Below are positions 1 to 6,307 of a stretch of 11,274 nucleotides of DNA, piece after piece. Position 1 is the stretch's first letter. The number at the start of each line of letters is the position of its first letter. The notes under the pieces were generated by a model. The model had not been told where the DNA came from and ran no database searches. It worked only from the letters and a program-made list of their open reading frames with translations. A program made the translations under genes and the position numbers. The DNA comes from Devosia equisanguinis (GTDB lineage: Bacteria; Pseudomonadota; Alphaproteobacteria; Rhizobiales; Hyphomicrobiaceae), in contig CAMDMH010000041.1 of assembly GCA_945901835.1 (NCBI GenBank), positions 1-11,274 on the forward strand. Direction: 5' to 3'.

Positions 1-25
1 GGACCTGCGAGATGTCCTCGGCCAT
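1..25 (-). CDS. 5' end of an unidentified gene leaving the left edge
   Basis: An ATG at 25-23 on the minus strand is preceded, five bases upstream, by a strong GGGAGG ribosome-binding site at about 31-36. Only eight codons (MAEDISQV) lie inside the window, so the product cannot be identified. It follows the formyl-hydrolase gene on the same strand after a 117-base gap and could be the next gene of the oxalate operon. The start call rests on the ribosome-binding site and spacing alone. Confidence 0.45.
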
Positions 26-60
26 GCGAGCCTCCCTGTTCACGACGCCGCGAAACGCTG

Positions 61-118
61 CCCCCGCAGACGAGGCTTGTTGCTCCTGGTTCCGCGGGGG
101 AGGTGAAACGTCGTTTCA
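61..118. other. Two inverted repeats between the formyl-hydrolase gene and the left-edge gene
   Basis: Two separate dyads lie in the 117-base gap. CCCCCGC (61-67) pairs with GCGGGGG (94-100), a 7-bp stem with a 26-base loop. TGAAAC (104-109) pairs with GTTTCA (113-118) around three bases. Neither is followed by a T-tract on the minus strand, so a classical intrinsic terminator is not supported. The short tight dyad could be a protein-binding site or a small RNA hairpin. No function is assigned. Confidence 0.3.
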
Positions 119-142
119 GTGTTGACCCGGCTCAGTGGCGCG

Positions 143-1090
143 TCAAGCCTTGGGCTTGGGCGGCGCCGGCGGTGACCACGCGTCGAACACGTCACCGGCA
201 GCGACGCCGGCGCTCGCGGCCCACTCGGCAGCGGCGATCTTCTGGCCGCCGGGTGCACGAACGCGCTTGACCAGGATCGACCCGTTCGACGCTGCGACGA
301 CCATGCCGTCGCCGGAGATCGAGACGACCTGGCCCGGATTTCCGGTGCTGGTGCCCAGCGCGCTGTCGTAGATGTCGAGTTTCACGCCCTTGATCGTGCC
401 CCACGCACCCGGCGCCGGGTTCGCGGCGCGTATCGTGTTGTAGAGATCGGCAGCGGACTTCTTCCAGTCGAGTTGGGCGTTGTCCTTCTTGAACCAGCTT
501 TCATAGGAGCCGTCGGCAAGCCGCTGGTCGTGCTTCAACAGCACGCCGGCCTTAACCATCTCGAGCCCCTCGATCATGGCGTCGACGCCCATCGGGAACA
601 GCTTCTTGAAATAGACGTCGCCTAGCGTTTCGTCGGCGCCGATCTCGACCGACTTCTGAATCAGGATCGGACCTTCATCGAGGCCCTCGTTGGGCCAGAA
701 GATCGACAGGCCCGTGCGCTTCTTGCCCATCGCGATCGGCCAGTTGATCGACGAGGGACCGCGATGCGCCGGCAGGAGCGACGGGTGATACTGGAACGTG
801 CCGTATTTCGGCGTGTCGAGCACCGGCTGGGGCACGAACAGCAGCACGTAGGCCATCATGCAGACATCCGATTTGAACGACTGCATCAGGGCAAGCGCCT
901 CCGGCGTCTTCCAGCTGGTGGGCTGGTGGACGGGCAGACCCTTCTCGCGCGCGAACACCTTCATCGGGTCTTCGGGTCGGCCGGCTTTGTCGGGTGCACA
1001 GCACACCGCAATGACGTCCTCGCCACGCTCGAGCAGCTTTTCCAGCACGGCCTTGCCGAATGCATCCTGGCCATGAACGACGATCCGCAT
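143..1090 (-). CDS. Stand-alone formyltransferase / 10-formyltetrahydrofolate hydrolase-type protein
   Basis: This 315-residue protein has an N-terminal formyl-transferase fold (about 1-190) and a C-terminal Fmt-like domain (about 200-310). The core reads YHPSLLPAHRG (101-111), followed by SINW and GLDEGPILIQKS. This is closer to the hydrolase domain of 10-formyl-THF dehydrogenase (ALDH1L1) than to methionyl-tRNA formyltransferase, whose equivalent stretch has an Asn two residues before the His; here that residue is Gln100. The candidate catalytic pair His102 and Asp138 keeps the 36-residue spacing of ALDH1L1 His106/Asp142. The C-terminal PGAW and ILVKRVRAPGGQKI stretches also recall ALDH1L1. 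The aldehyde dehydrogenase domain is absent. ATG 1090 is chosen because MRIVVHGQDAFG opens the first beta strand and a purine-rich GGGGAGAGAG precedes it. It sits at the end of the oxc-frc operon, so it probably handles one-carbon formyl groups, either hydrolysing 10-formyl-THF or transferring formyl. Fold is sure; reaction is inferred. Confidence 0.85.
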   Translation of the reverse strand: MRIVVHGQDAFGKAVLEKLLERGEDVIAVCCAPDKAGRPEDPMKVFAREKGLPVHQPTSWKTPEALALMQSFKSDVCMMAYVLLFVPQPVLDTPKYGTFQYHPSLLPAHRGPSSINWPIAMGKKRTGLSIFWPNEGLDEGPILIQKSVEIGADETLGDVYFKKLFPMGVDAMIEGLEMVKAGVLLKHDQRLADGSYESWFKKDNAQLDWKKSAADLYNTIRAANPAPGAWGTIKGVKLDIYDSALGTSTGNPGQVVSISGDGMVVAASNGSILVKRVRAPGGQKIAAAEWAASAGVAAGDVFDAWSPPAPPKPKA

Positions 1091-1095
1091 CTTAT

Positions 1096-1256
1096 CTCTC
1101 TCTCCCCTTCGCGCCTGTTGGCGCTGCGGGTTCAATCCTAAACGTTGAAGCGCGAAGGGGAGAGGGTCGGGGTGAGGAGCGGCGTCCGGCACGACGTTGC
1201 GTTTGCGGCCGCCCCTCACCCTAACCCTCTCCCCGTGAAAACGGGGAGAGGGGATA
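1096..1256. repeat. Mosaic palindromic intergenic repeat between frc and the formyl-hydrolase gene
   Basis: Three nested inverted repeats fill most of the 182-base gap. First, 1225-1236 pairs with 1241-1252 in a perfect 12-bp stem closed by a GAAA loop. Second, 1100-1114 pairs perfectly over 15 bases with 1150-1164. Third, 1157-1177 pairs with 1214-1234 over 21 bases with two mismatches, both able to form G-U pairs in one RNA orientation. The blocks CCCTCACCCTAACCCTCTC and GGGGAGAGGG are typical of dispersed extragenic elements in Hyphomicrobiales genomes. No open reading frame of its own is seen. In the operon mRNA these arms are mutually exclusive, and the 1100-1114 arm overlaps the ribosome-binding site of the downstream gene. 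Confidence 0.75.
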
Positions 1257-1272
1257 GAGCCCCCTCCGAAAA

Positions 1273-2550
1273 CTACTCCGCGGCGGTGACCTTCTTGACG
1301 GGTGCGGTGGCCCCGGCGGCGGCGAGTGCCTTGATCTCGTCTGCCGAGTAGCCGAGGCTCGCCAAGACCTCGTCGGTGTGCTCGCCCAGCAGCGGCGAGC
1401 GCTTCACGTCGGATGGACTGTCCGACAGCTTGATCGGATTGCCGACGGTCAGATACTTGCCCCGCTTGGGGTGATCGACTTCGACGACGGTGCCGGTCGC
1501 GCGCAGCGACATATCTTCGGCCAGTTCCTTCATGGAGAGGATCGGACCGCAGGGAATGTCGAACTCGTTGAGAATGTCCATCGCCTCGAGCTTCGTCTTC
1601 GTCATCGTCCACTGCTCGATGCGATTGAAAATCCCCCGCAAACGCGGCAAACGCGCCTTCGGCGTTGCGTAGTTCGGGTCGGTCTTCCACGTCGGCTCGC
1701 CGATCACGTCGCAGATCTTCTCCCACACCGGGGCCTGCGTGATGAAGTAGATGTAGGCGTTCGGATCGGTCTCCCAGCCCTTGCACTTCAGGATGTCGCC
1801 GGGTTGCCCGCCACCGGAATCGTTCGCCGCGCGCGGTGTCGCTTCGCCGAACGCTATGCCTTCGCCGAACTGGCTGTACTCGGTGAGCGGGCCGACCGCG
1901 AGGCGCTGCTGATCGCGCAGCTTGACGCGGCAGAGGTTGAGCACGCCGTCCTGCATCGCGCACGTGACCCGCTGCCCCTTACCGCTCATGGTGCGCTGGT
2001 AGAGCGCGGATACGATGCCGAGTGCGAGGTGAAGGCCCGTACCGCTGTCACCGATCTGAGCGCCCGTTACCAGCGGAACGCCGTCGCGGAAACCGGTAGT
2101 CGAAGCAGCGCCCCCCGTGCACTGGGCAACGTTCTCGTAAACCTTGCACTCCTCGTAGGGCCCTGGGCCGAAGCCCTTCACCGAGGCGTAGATGATGCGC
2201 GGGTTCAGCTCCTGGATCCGCTCCCAGGTGAGGCCCATGCGATCCATCGCGCCGGGCGCGAAGTTCTCGACGATCACGTCGCACTGCTTGATCAGGCGCT
2301 CGAGGATTTCGAGGCCTTTCTTGTTCTTCGAGTCGATCGTGATCGAGCGCTTGTTGTGGTTGAGCATCGTGAAATAAAGGCTGTCGGCGCCGGGCACGTC
2401 GATGAGCTGCCCTCGCGTGATGTCACCAACGCCCGGACGCTCGACCTTGATGCAGTCGGCGCCGAACCAGGCGAGCAACTGCGTGCAGGTCGGACCCGAC
2501 TGTACGTGCGTAAAGTCGAGAATTTTGACGCCTTTCAGGGCCTGGGACAT
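1273..2550 (-). CDS. frc: Formyl-CoA:oxalate CoA-transferase (class III CoA-transferase)
   Basis: This cytoplasmic enzyme moves CoA from formyl-CoA to oxalate, giving oxalyl-CoA and formate, and primes each turn of oxalate decarboxylation. At 425 residues it matches the family (about 416-428). Landmarks known from the Oxalobacter formigenes enzyme are at equivalent positions: His15 and Gln17 in DFTHVQSGP, Arg38 in KVERPG, Tyr59 in SLYFTMLN, and the catalytic Asp168 in GAQIGDSGTG (Asp169 there). The flexible glycine loop is SGGGQPG (245-251), and the C-terminal PLLGEHTDEVL is typical. Residue 48 is Gln, as recalled for E. coli YfdW, where Oxalobacter has Trp. The start at 2550 is set by the family N-terminus MSQALKGVKILDF and a GGAGG about ten bases upstream; an open frame further upstream is not homologous. 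It lies 67 bases after the PaiB-like gene on the same strand. Confidence 0.96.
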   Translation of the reverse strand: MSQALKGVKILDFTHVQSGPTCTQLLAWFGADCIKVERPGVGDITRGQLIDVPGADSLYFTMLNHNKRSITIDSKNKKGLEILERLIKQCDVIVENFAPGAMDRMGLTWERIQELNPRIIYASVKGFGPGPYEECKVYENVAQCTGGAASTTGFRDGVPLVTGAQIGDSGTGLHLALGIVSALYQRTMSGKGQRVTCAMQDGVLNLCRVKLRDQQRLAVGPLTEYSQFGEGIAFGEATPRAANDSGGGQPGDILKCKGWETDPNAYIYFITQAPVWEKICDVIGEPTWKTDPNYATPKARLPRLRGIFNRIEQWTMTKTKLEAMDILNEFDIPCGPILSMKELAEDMSLRATGTVVEVDHPKRGKYLTVGNPIKLSDSPSDVKRSPLLGEHTDEVLASLGYSADEIKALAAAGATAPVKKVTAAE

Positions 2551-2617
2551 GTGACGATCGCCTCCGTGTTGGTGATGCCGCCGCGCCGTGTCTGCGAGGC
2601 TCGCACCTGTTTGAATT

Positions 2618-3268
2618 TCAACTCTCAGTGTTGCCTGGTTCGCTGCGTGCTTTGATCGTGCGAGACATCTCGCGCGCTGCGTCGTTTCCAGCGAGGAGGC
2701 CAGCCGCCACTCCCGCGCGGTCTGCCTCGTTACGATTCTGGCTGACCTTCCATTTCCCCTCGATGCGCGAGATCGGAATCTCGATCCCGACGATGCCGCG
2801 CAATTGAGCGGCGATGTAAAGCTCGGGCGCGTCCGATACGCTCCAGGGCGGGTGCATCGTGCGTTCCTGCTGCTCGGTGAGAGCCTCGACTTGACCACGG
2901 ATCCAATCGACATCGTCGAACACCTGTGGCCGCCCCCAGGCGTGCACCGTCGCATAGTTCCAGGTTGGCACGACGCGCCCGTTCTGTTGCTTCGTCGGAT
3001 ACCAGGACGGCGTCACGTAACACTGCGGACCCTGGAAAACGATCAGGCATTCTCCGCCCGAAGCAAGGTCGCCCCAAAGCGGGTTGGGGCGCGCCACGTG
3101 GCACTTGAGAGTGCCGAGATGCGATGCCCCGCTATCGAGCACGAAAGGAATAGGGTTCGCTTCGAGCCCGCGCGTGTTGACGCAAACGAGAAGCCCAAGC
3201 GGATATGCCCTGATGAGGTCGTGCTGGATGTCGAGCCGATCTTCCCGGAAGTGGGCGGGCAAATACAC
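2618..3268 (-). CDS. PaiB-like FMN-binding split-barrel protein (annotated family: FMN-binding negative transcriptional regulator)
   Basis: This 216-residue protein matches the PaiB family from its start (MYLPAHFRED) to its C-terminal block. The family signature is YVTPSWYP (84-91), then VPTWNYATVHAWG (100-112); a GKWKVSQNR...DRAGVAAGL block (171-191) follows. These make a flavin-reductase-like split barrel. The name 'transcriptional regulator' comes from Bacillus PaiB; no helix-turn-helix is visible, so an FMN-dependent redox or sensing role is equally possible. The start is a GTG at 3268-3266, chosen because it gives the family N-terminus and has AAGGAG seven bases upstream. It lies between oxc (73-base gap) and frc (67-base gap), so co-transcription is likely. 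Its job in oxalate metabolism is unknown. Confidence 0.88.
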   Translation of the reverse strand: MYLPAHFREDRLDIQHDLIRAYPLGLLVCVNTRGLEANPIPFVLDSGASHLGTLKCHVARPNPLWGDLASGGECLIVFQGPQCYVTPSWYPTKQQNGRVVPTWNYATVHAWGRPQVFDDVDWIRGQVEALTEQQERTMHPPWSVSDAPELYIAAQLRGIVGIEIPISRIEGKWKVSQNRNEADRAGVAAGLLAGNDAAREMSRTIKARSEPGNTES

Positions 3269-3342
3269 TGTCGCACTCCTTCTCCGACGCGGCTTCGACT
3301 ACTTCGGCGTCTCTTGCCTCTGTGGCGGCAACTGTTCCCCGA

Positions 3343-5061
3343 TCAAGCCTTCTTCGCTACGACACTTTGCGGATTGAGGTTGCCGATGCGGCCGCTCTCG
3401 GTGCCGGCGTTCTCGTCGATGACGGCGTTGACGAGCGTCGGCTTGCCCGAGGCCAGCGCCTCCTTCACGGCTCGCGAAAGTTCGTCGGGAGAGGTCGCGG
3501 TGACGCCGACGCCACCGAAGGCTTGCATCATCAGGTCGTAGCGCGAGTCCTTCACGAACACGGTCGGCGCGGGATCGGCGCCGCCGGTCGGGTTTTTGTC
3601 GGTTCCGCGGTAGATGCCGCCGTTATTGAACACGACGACGCATACCGGCAAGCTGTACCGGCATATCGTCTCGATCTCCATGCCGGAGAAGCCGAACGCG
3701 CTGTCGCCCTCGACCGCGATCACCGGCTTGCCGGTCTCGACGGCGGCGGCCACCGCGTAGCCCATGCCGATGCCCATGATACCCCACGTGCCAACGTCCA
3801 GGCGCTTGCGGGGCTGTGAGATGTCGATGATCGAACGCGCGAAGTCGAGCGTGTTGGCGCCTTCGTTGACGAGGATGACGTCGGGCCGCTCGGCGAAGAT
3901 GCGCTTCAGAGCACCCAGCGCACCGTGGTAATCCATCGGCACGTTGTTGTTCTGCAGTCGCGGCGCCATCTTCGTGATGTTGGCATCGGCTTTCTCGCGA
4001 ACGGTCTTCATCCACTCCGCCGGCGCCTTTTGCCAGCCCGCCCCCATGCCTTTCAGGATGGCAGCAACAGTCGAGGCGATGTCACCCACAACAGGGGCGG
4101 CGATCCCGATGTTGGAATCCATCTCCTTGGGATCGATGTCGATGTGGATGAACTTCTGCGATCCCGGCGCGCCCCACGTCTTGCCCTTGCCGTGCGACAG
4201 CAGCCAGTTGAGCCGCGCGCCGATCAGCATGACGACGTCGGCTTCCTTGAGCACTGTCGAACGCGCGGCACTCGCGCACTGCGCGTGGTTGTCCGGCAGC
4301 AGGCCCTTGGCCATGCTCATCGGCAGGTAGGGGATGCCCGACGACTCCACGAGCGCCTTGATGTCGGCATCGGCTTGCGCGTAGGCAGCGCCCTTGCCCA
4401 GGATGATGAGCGGCTTCTTGGCCGACTTCAGCAAGTCGAGCGCGCGGGAAATCGACGCTGGCGCGGGGATGTGGGCCGGTGCGGGATCGACCACCTTGAC
4501 GAGCGACTTCTTGCCGGCTGCCGCATCCATCGCCTGGCCCATCAACTTGGCCGGTAGATCGAGATAGACGCCGCCGGGACGCCCCGAACAGGCCGCCCGG
4601 ATGGCGCGTGCGATACCGATGCCGATGTCCTGGGCATGCAAGATCCGATAGGCCGCCTTGCACACCGACTTGGCGACGGCGAGCTGGTCCATTTCCTCGT
4701 AGTCGCCCTGCTGCAGGTCGACGACCTCACGCTCCGAGGAGCCGGAGATCAGGATCATCGGGAAGCAGTTCGTGGTGGCATGTGCCAGCGCGGTCAGACC
4801 ATTGAGAAATCCAGGCGCGGAAACCGTGAGACACACGCCCGGCTTCTGCGTGAGGTAACCCGCGATCGACGCGGCGTAACCGGCGTGCTGCTCATGGCGG
4901 AAAGAGATCACCCGCAGCCCCTCGGCCTGCATGAGACGGCCTAGATCCGTAACGGGAATGCCGGGCACGTGGTAGATCGTCTCGATGCCGTTGAGCTTGA
5001 GGGCATCGATGATCAGATGGAAACCGTCGGTCAACTCCTGCGTCGCGGTATCGGTCGTCAT
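3343..5061 (-). CDS. oxc: Oxalyl-CoA decarboxylase (thiamine diphosphate-dependent)
   Basis: This enzyme decarboxylates oxalyl-CoA to formyl-CoA and CO2, consuming an intracellular proton. At 572 residues it is close to the Oxalobacter formigenes enzyme (568). It has three thiamine-diphosphate enzyme domains: an N-terminal pyrimidine-binding domain (about 1-190), a middle domain (about 200-340) and a C-terminal pyrophosphate-binding domain (about 375-550). The cofactor-activating glutamate is Glu57 in SFRHEQHAGYAAS. The ThDP/Mg motif starts GDSAFGFSG at 452 and ends FNN at 480. Tyr121 (QGDYEEMDQ), Tyr484 (GGIYRG) and Ser556 (ESGRIGNL) match the active-site residues Tyr120, Tyr483 and Ser553. 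ATG 5061 gives MTTDTATQELTDGFHLIIDAL, the right length for the family, with AGGGAG upstream. It is the first metabolic gene after the GntR regulator (91-base gap). Confidence 0.97.
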   Translation of the reverse strand: MTTDTATQELTDGFHLIIDALKLNGIETIYHVPGIPVTDLGRLMQAEGLRVISFRHEQHAGYAASIAGYLTQKPGVCLTVSAPGFLNGLTALAHATTNCFPMILISGSSEREVVDLQQGDYEEMDQLAVAKSVCKAAYRILHAQDIGIGIARAIRAACSGRPGGVYLDLPAKLMGQAMDAAAGKKSLVKVVDPAPAHIPAPASISRALDLLKSAKKPLIILGKGAAYAQADADIKALVESSGIPYLPMSMAKGLLPDNHAQCASAARSTVLKEADVVMLIGARLNWLLSHGKGKTWGAPGSQKFIHIDIDPKEMDSNIGIAAPVVGDIASTVAAILKGMGAGWQKAPAEWMKTVREKADANITKMAPRLQNNNVPMDYHGALGALKRIFAERPDVILVNEGANTLDFARSIIDISQPRKRLDVGTWGIMGIGMGYAVAAAVETGKPVIAVEGDSAFGFSGMEIETICRYSLPVCVVVFNNGGIYRGTDKNPTGGADPAPTVFVKDSRYDLMMQAFGGVGVTATSPDELSRAVKEALASGKPTLVNAVIDENAGTESGRIGNLNPQSVVAKKA

Positions 5062-5125
5062 GGCTGGGCACTCTCCCTTTCAAATTCTCGTTGATCGGCC
5101 ATCATGTATAGCCTGCATCCCTGGG

Positions 5126-5144
5126 AGCGCGGAGGACCCGCGCT
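5126..5144 (-). other. Stem-loop between the gntR-type gene and oxc
   Basis: AGCGCGG (5126-5132) and CCGCGCT (5138-5144) form a perfect 7-bp stem with a five-base loop, nine bases beyond the regulator's stop codon. No T-run follows on the minus strand, so it is not a standard terminator. It may lower read-through into oxc or stabilise the regulator message end. A TATACAT sequence downstream (about 5103-5109, minus) could be a -10 box for a separate oxc promoter, but no convincing -35 is seen. Confidence 0.35.
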
Positions 5145-5152
5145 GAACTCCG

Positions 5153-5839
5153 TCACTCCAGATCGACGTGGCGCTCAACGTGCTCGCGCAGCTTCAACGT
5201 GTGCTCGCGGACAAGGCGCTCCGCGCGCTCGGTATCGCGTGCCTCGAGTGCAGCAATGATCTCTTTGTGATCCACGATGGAGCGCCGCGCGCGGTCCTGC
5301 TCGAAGATCGTACGCTGGCGGATGGCGCGGACATGAATGAAGAGACCTTTCGTGATCTCCTCGATCAGCGGGCACTTGCCCAGCGCGATGATCGCCTGAT
5401 GAAACTTAATGTTGGCGTCGGAGTACTCTCCCATCCGGCGCGCCATGTCGTCCTGGCTGAACTGGTCGACGAGCAGATGCAGACCGGCCAGTTCCTCGTC
5501 GGTCGCCTCCTTCGTGGCGAGCCGCGCCGACATGCTCTCGAGCGCGGCCCACACCGTGATCATGTCGAGGATCTCGGCCTTAGTCTTGCGAACGATATAG
5601 ATGCCGCGCCTGGGTACGATGCGGACGAGGCCTTCCTGATCGAGCTGGGCAAGGGCCTCGCGCAGGGGCGTGCGGGAAATGCCGAACTTCTGCGACAGCT
5701 CGCGTTCGTCGAGCCGCAACTCCGCGTCGTCGGAGTAGATGTTCATCTCGGTGATCGCCTGCTTCAACGACGCATAGATGCGTGCCTTGAGGCTGACGCT
5801 CTCCTCGATCGGGTTGATCCGCAGGCTGACACCAGACAT
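5153..5839 (-). CDS. GntR-family transcriptional regulator, FadR/FCD subfamily
   Basis: This 228-residue regulator has an N-terminal winged helix-turn-helix (about 20-84). The recognition segment LDERELSQKFGISRTPLREA is followed by the wing GLVRIVPRRGIYIV. A C-terminal all-helical FCD effector domain spans about 90-222. Asp141, His147, His191 and His213 are placed as the metal/carboxylate-binding residues of FCD domains, which fits a small carboxylic acid effector such as oxalate, or a CoA derivative. ATG 5839 is preferred over an upstream ATG at 5926 because GAGG lies ten bases before it, and because the upstream choice would bury the predicted promoter and operator inside the gene. It is transcribed in the same direction as oxc and divergently from tctA, with two matching palindromes between them. 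Probably a local repressor or activator that also controls itself; the effector is inferred. Confidence 0.93.
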   Translation of the reverse strand: MSGVSLRINPIEESVSLKARIYASLKQAITEMNIYSDDAELRLDERELSQKFGISRTPLREALAQLDQEGLVRIVPRRGIYIVRKTKAEILDMITVWAALESMSARLATKEATDEELAGLHLLVDQFSQDDMARRMGEYSDANIKFHQAIIALGKCPLIEEITKGLFIHVRAIRQRTIFEQDRARRSIVDHKEIIAALEARDTERAERLVREHTLKLREHVERHVDLE

Positions 5840-5905
5840 GGCAGCGACGCCTCGTGAAATTGCCGATCCCCCTCGACGCTCCGAGAGCAAAGATCCTGCA
5901 CAGGT

Positions 5906-5921
5906 ATCTGGCATACCAGAT
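5906..5921. promoter_or_regulatory. Candidate GntR operator 1 (regulator/oxc side)
   Basis: ATCTGGCATACCAGAT is a 16-base palindrome with 14 of 16 positions symmetric; only one base pair near the centre breaks it. The core TGGCATACCA differs by one base from the second site at 6082. It begins at the predicted transcription start of the minus-strand promoter, where a bound regulator would block transcription. TGGT...ACCA-type dyads are typical of FCD-class GntR operators. Binding has not been shown. Confidence 0.6.
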
Positions 5922-5928
5922 TCCACGG

Positions 5929-5957
5929 CCTATACACGCCACGGGGGCCGGGGGCAA
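5929..5957 (-). promoter_or_regulatory. Predicted promoter for the regulator and oxalate operon
   Basis: On the minus strand, a -35 like TTGCCC (5957-5952) is separated by exactly 17 bases from a -10 like TATAGG (5934-5929). This would start transcription near 5922, next to operator 1, leaving an untranslated leader of about 83 bases before the ATG at 5839. Matches to sigma-70 consensus are moderate, so the call rests mostly on spacing and the operator position. Confidence 0.4.
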
Positions 5958-5993
5958 TAGGACCTCCCGTTGATTCTCCGCAACCCTGAAATT

Positions 5994-6006
5994 GCTGCAC
6001 TGCAGC
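5994..6006. other. 13-base palindrome in the divergent control region
   Basis: GCTGCA and TGCAGC flank a single central C, giving a perfect odd-length dyad between the two predicted promoters. It differs from the TGGYATACCA sites. The partial repeat CTGCAGC recurs at 6119-6125. It might bind a second regulator or may be chance in GC-rich DNA. Confidence 0.25.
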
Positions 6007-6056
6007 GTGTCATTTGCCAGGCGAAACCTTTCGGTGGGCCTCCCCCTTTAGTCCGG

Positions 6057-6085
6057 TTGGCATCTCCGAGAATACTGCATATGGT
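6057..6085 (+). promoter_or_regulatory. Predicted promoter for the tctACB operon
   Basis: TTGGCA (6057-6062, five of six matches to the -35 consensus) and TATGGT (6080-6085, four of six to the -10) are separated by 17 bases. The -10 overlaps operator 2, so a bound regulator would compete with RNA polymerase. The predicted start near 6092 implies a leader of about 216 bases. In that leader (6092-6307) I see no known riboswitch, and no open frame with a ribosome-binding site. Confidence 0.42.
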
Positions 6086-6092
6086 ATACCAG
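6081..6092. promoter_or_regulatory. Candidate GntR operator 2 (transporter side)
   Basis: TGGTATACCA (6082-6091) is a perfect 10-base palindrome. It shares nine of ten bases with operator 1. It covers the end of the predicted -10 box and the bases up to the predicted start of the tctA transcript. The pair of near-identical sites on either side of the divergent region argues for joint control of uptake and breakdown by the GntR protein encoded next door. Confidence 0.6.
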
Positions 6093-6307
6093 TCATAGCC
6101 TACCGGGCGCTGCTGGAACTGCAGCCAACAGATATGCGACGGAGCAGGGCACAAGCCCGCAACGAGCTGCAATTCTGATGCTAGATCCGAAGGGTGGGGA
6201 AAGACCAGCCGTGAACCGTCTCCTCGATGAGACGGGCGGAATGGGCGGATCGAGACGGAGCGGGTCCATTTCCCCCTCCGCGAGATCCGGAGGGAGGCGG
6301 AGTAGAA

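Noticed and set aside
1211..1254. Reading the GAAA-looped 12-bp hairpin as an intrinsic terminator after frc
   Set aside because: The minus-strand sequence after the stem is a GGTTAGGGTGAGG run, not T-rich, and the element is better explained as part of a dispersed palindromic repeat.
1091..1963. In-frame extension of the formyl-hydrolase frame upstream to 1963 on the minus strand, giving a 606-residue frame
   Set aside because: The extension crosses the intergenic repeat and runs through frc in another frame; it is low-complexity and Arg-rich with no homology, while the start at 1090 fits the family N-terminus and has a ribosome-binding site.
1378..2655. 425-codon plus-strand open frame opposite frc
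   Set aside because: Mirror frame in GC-rich coding DNA; its composition is unnatural and frc on the other strand has full-length homology with active-site residues in place.
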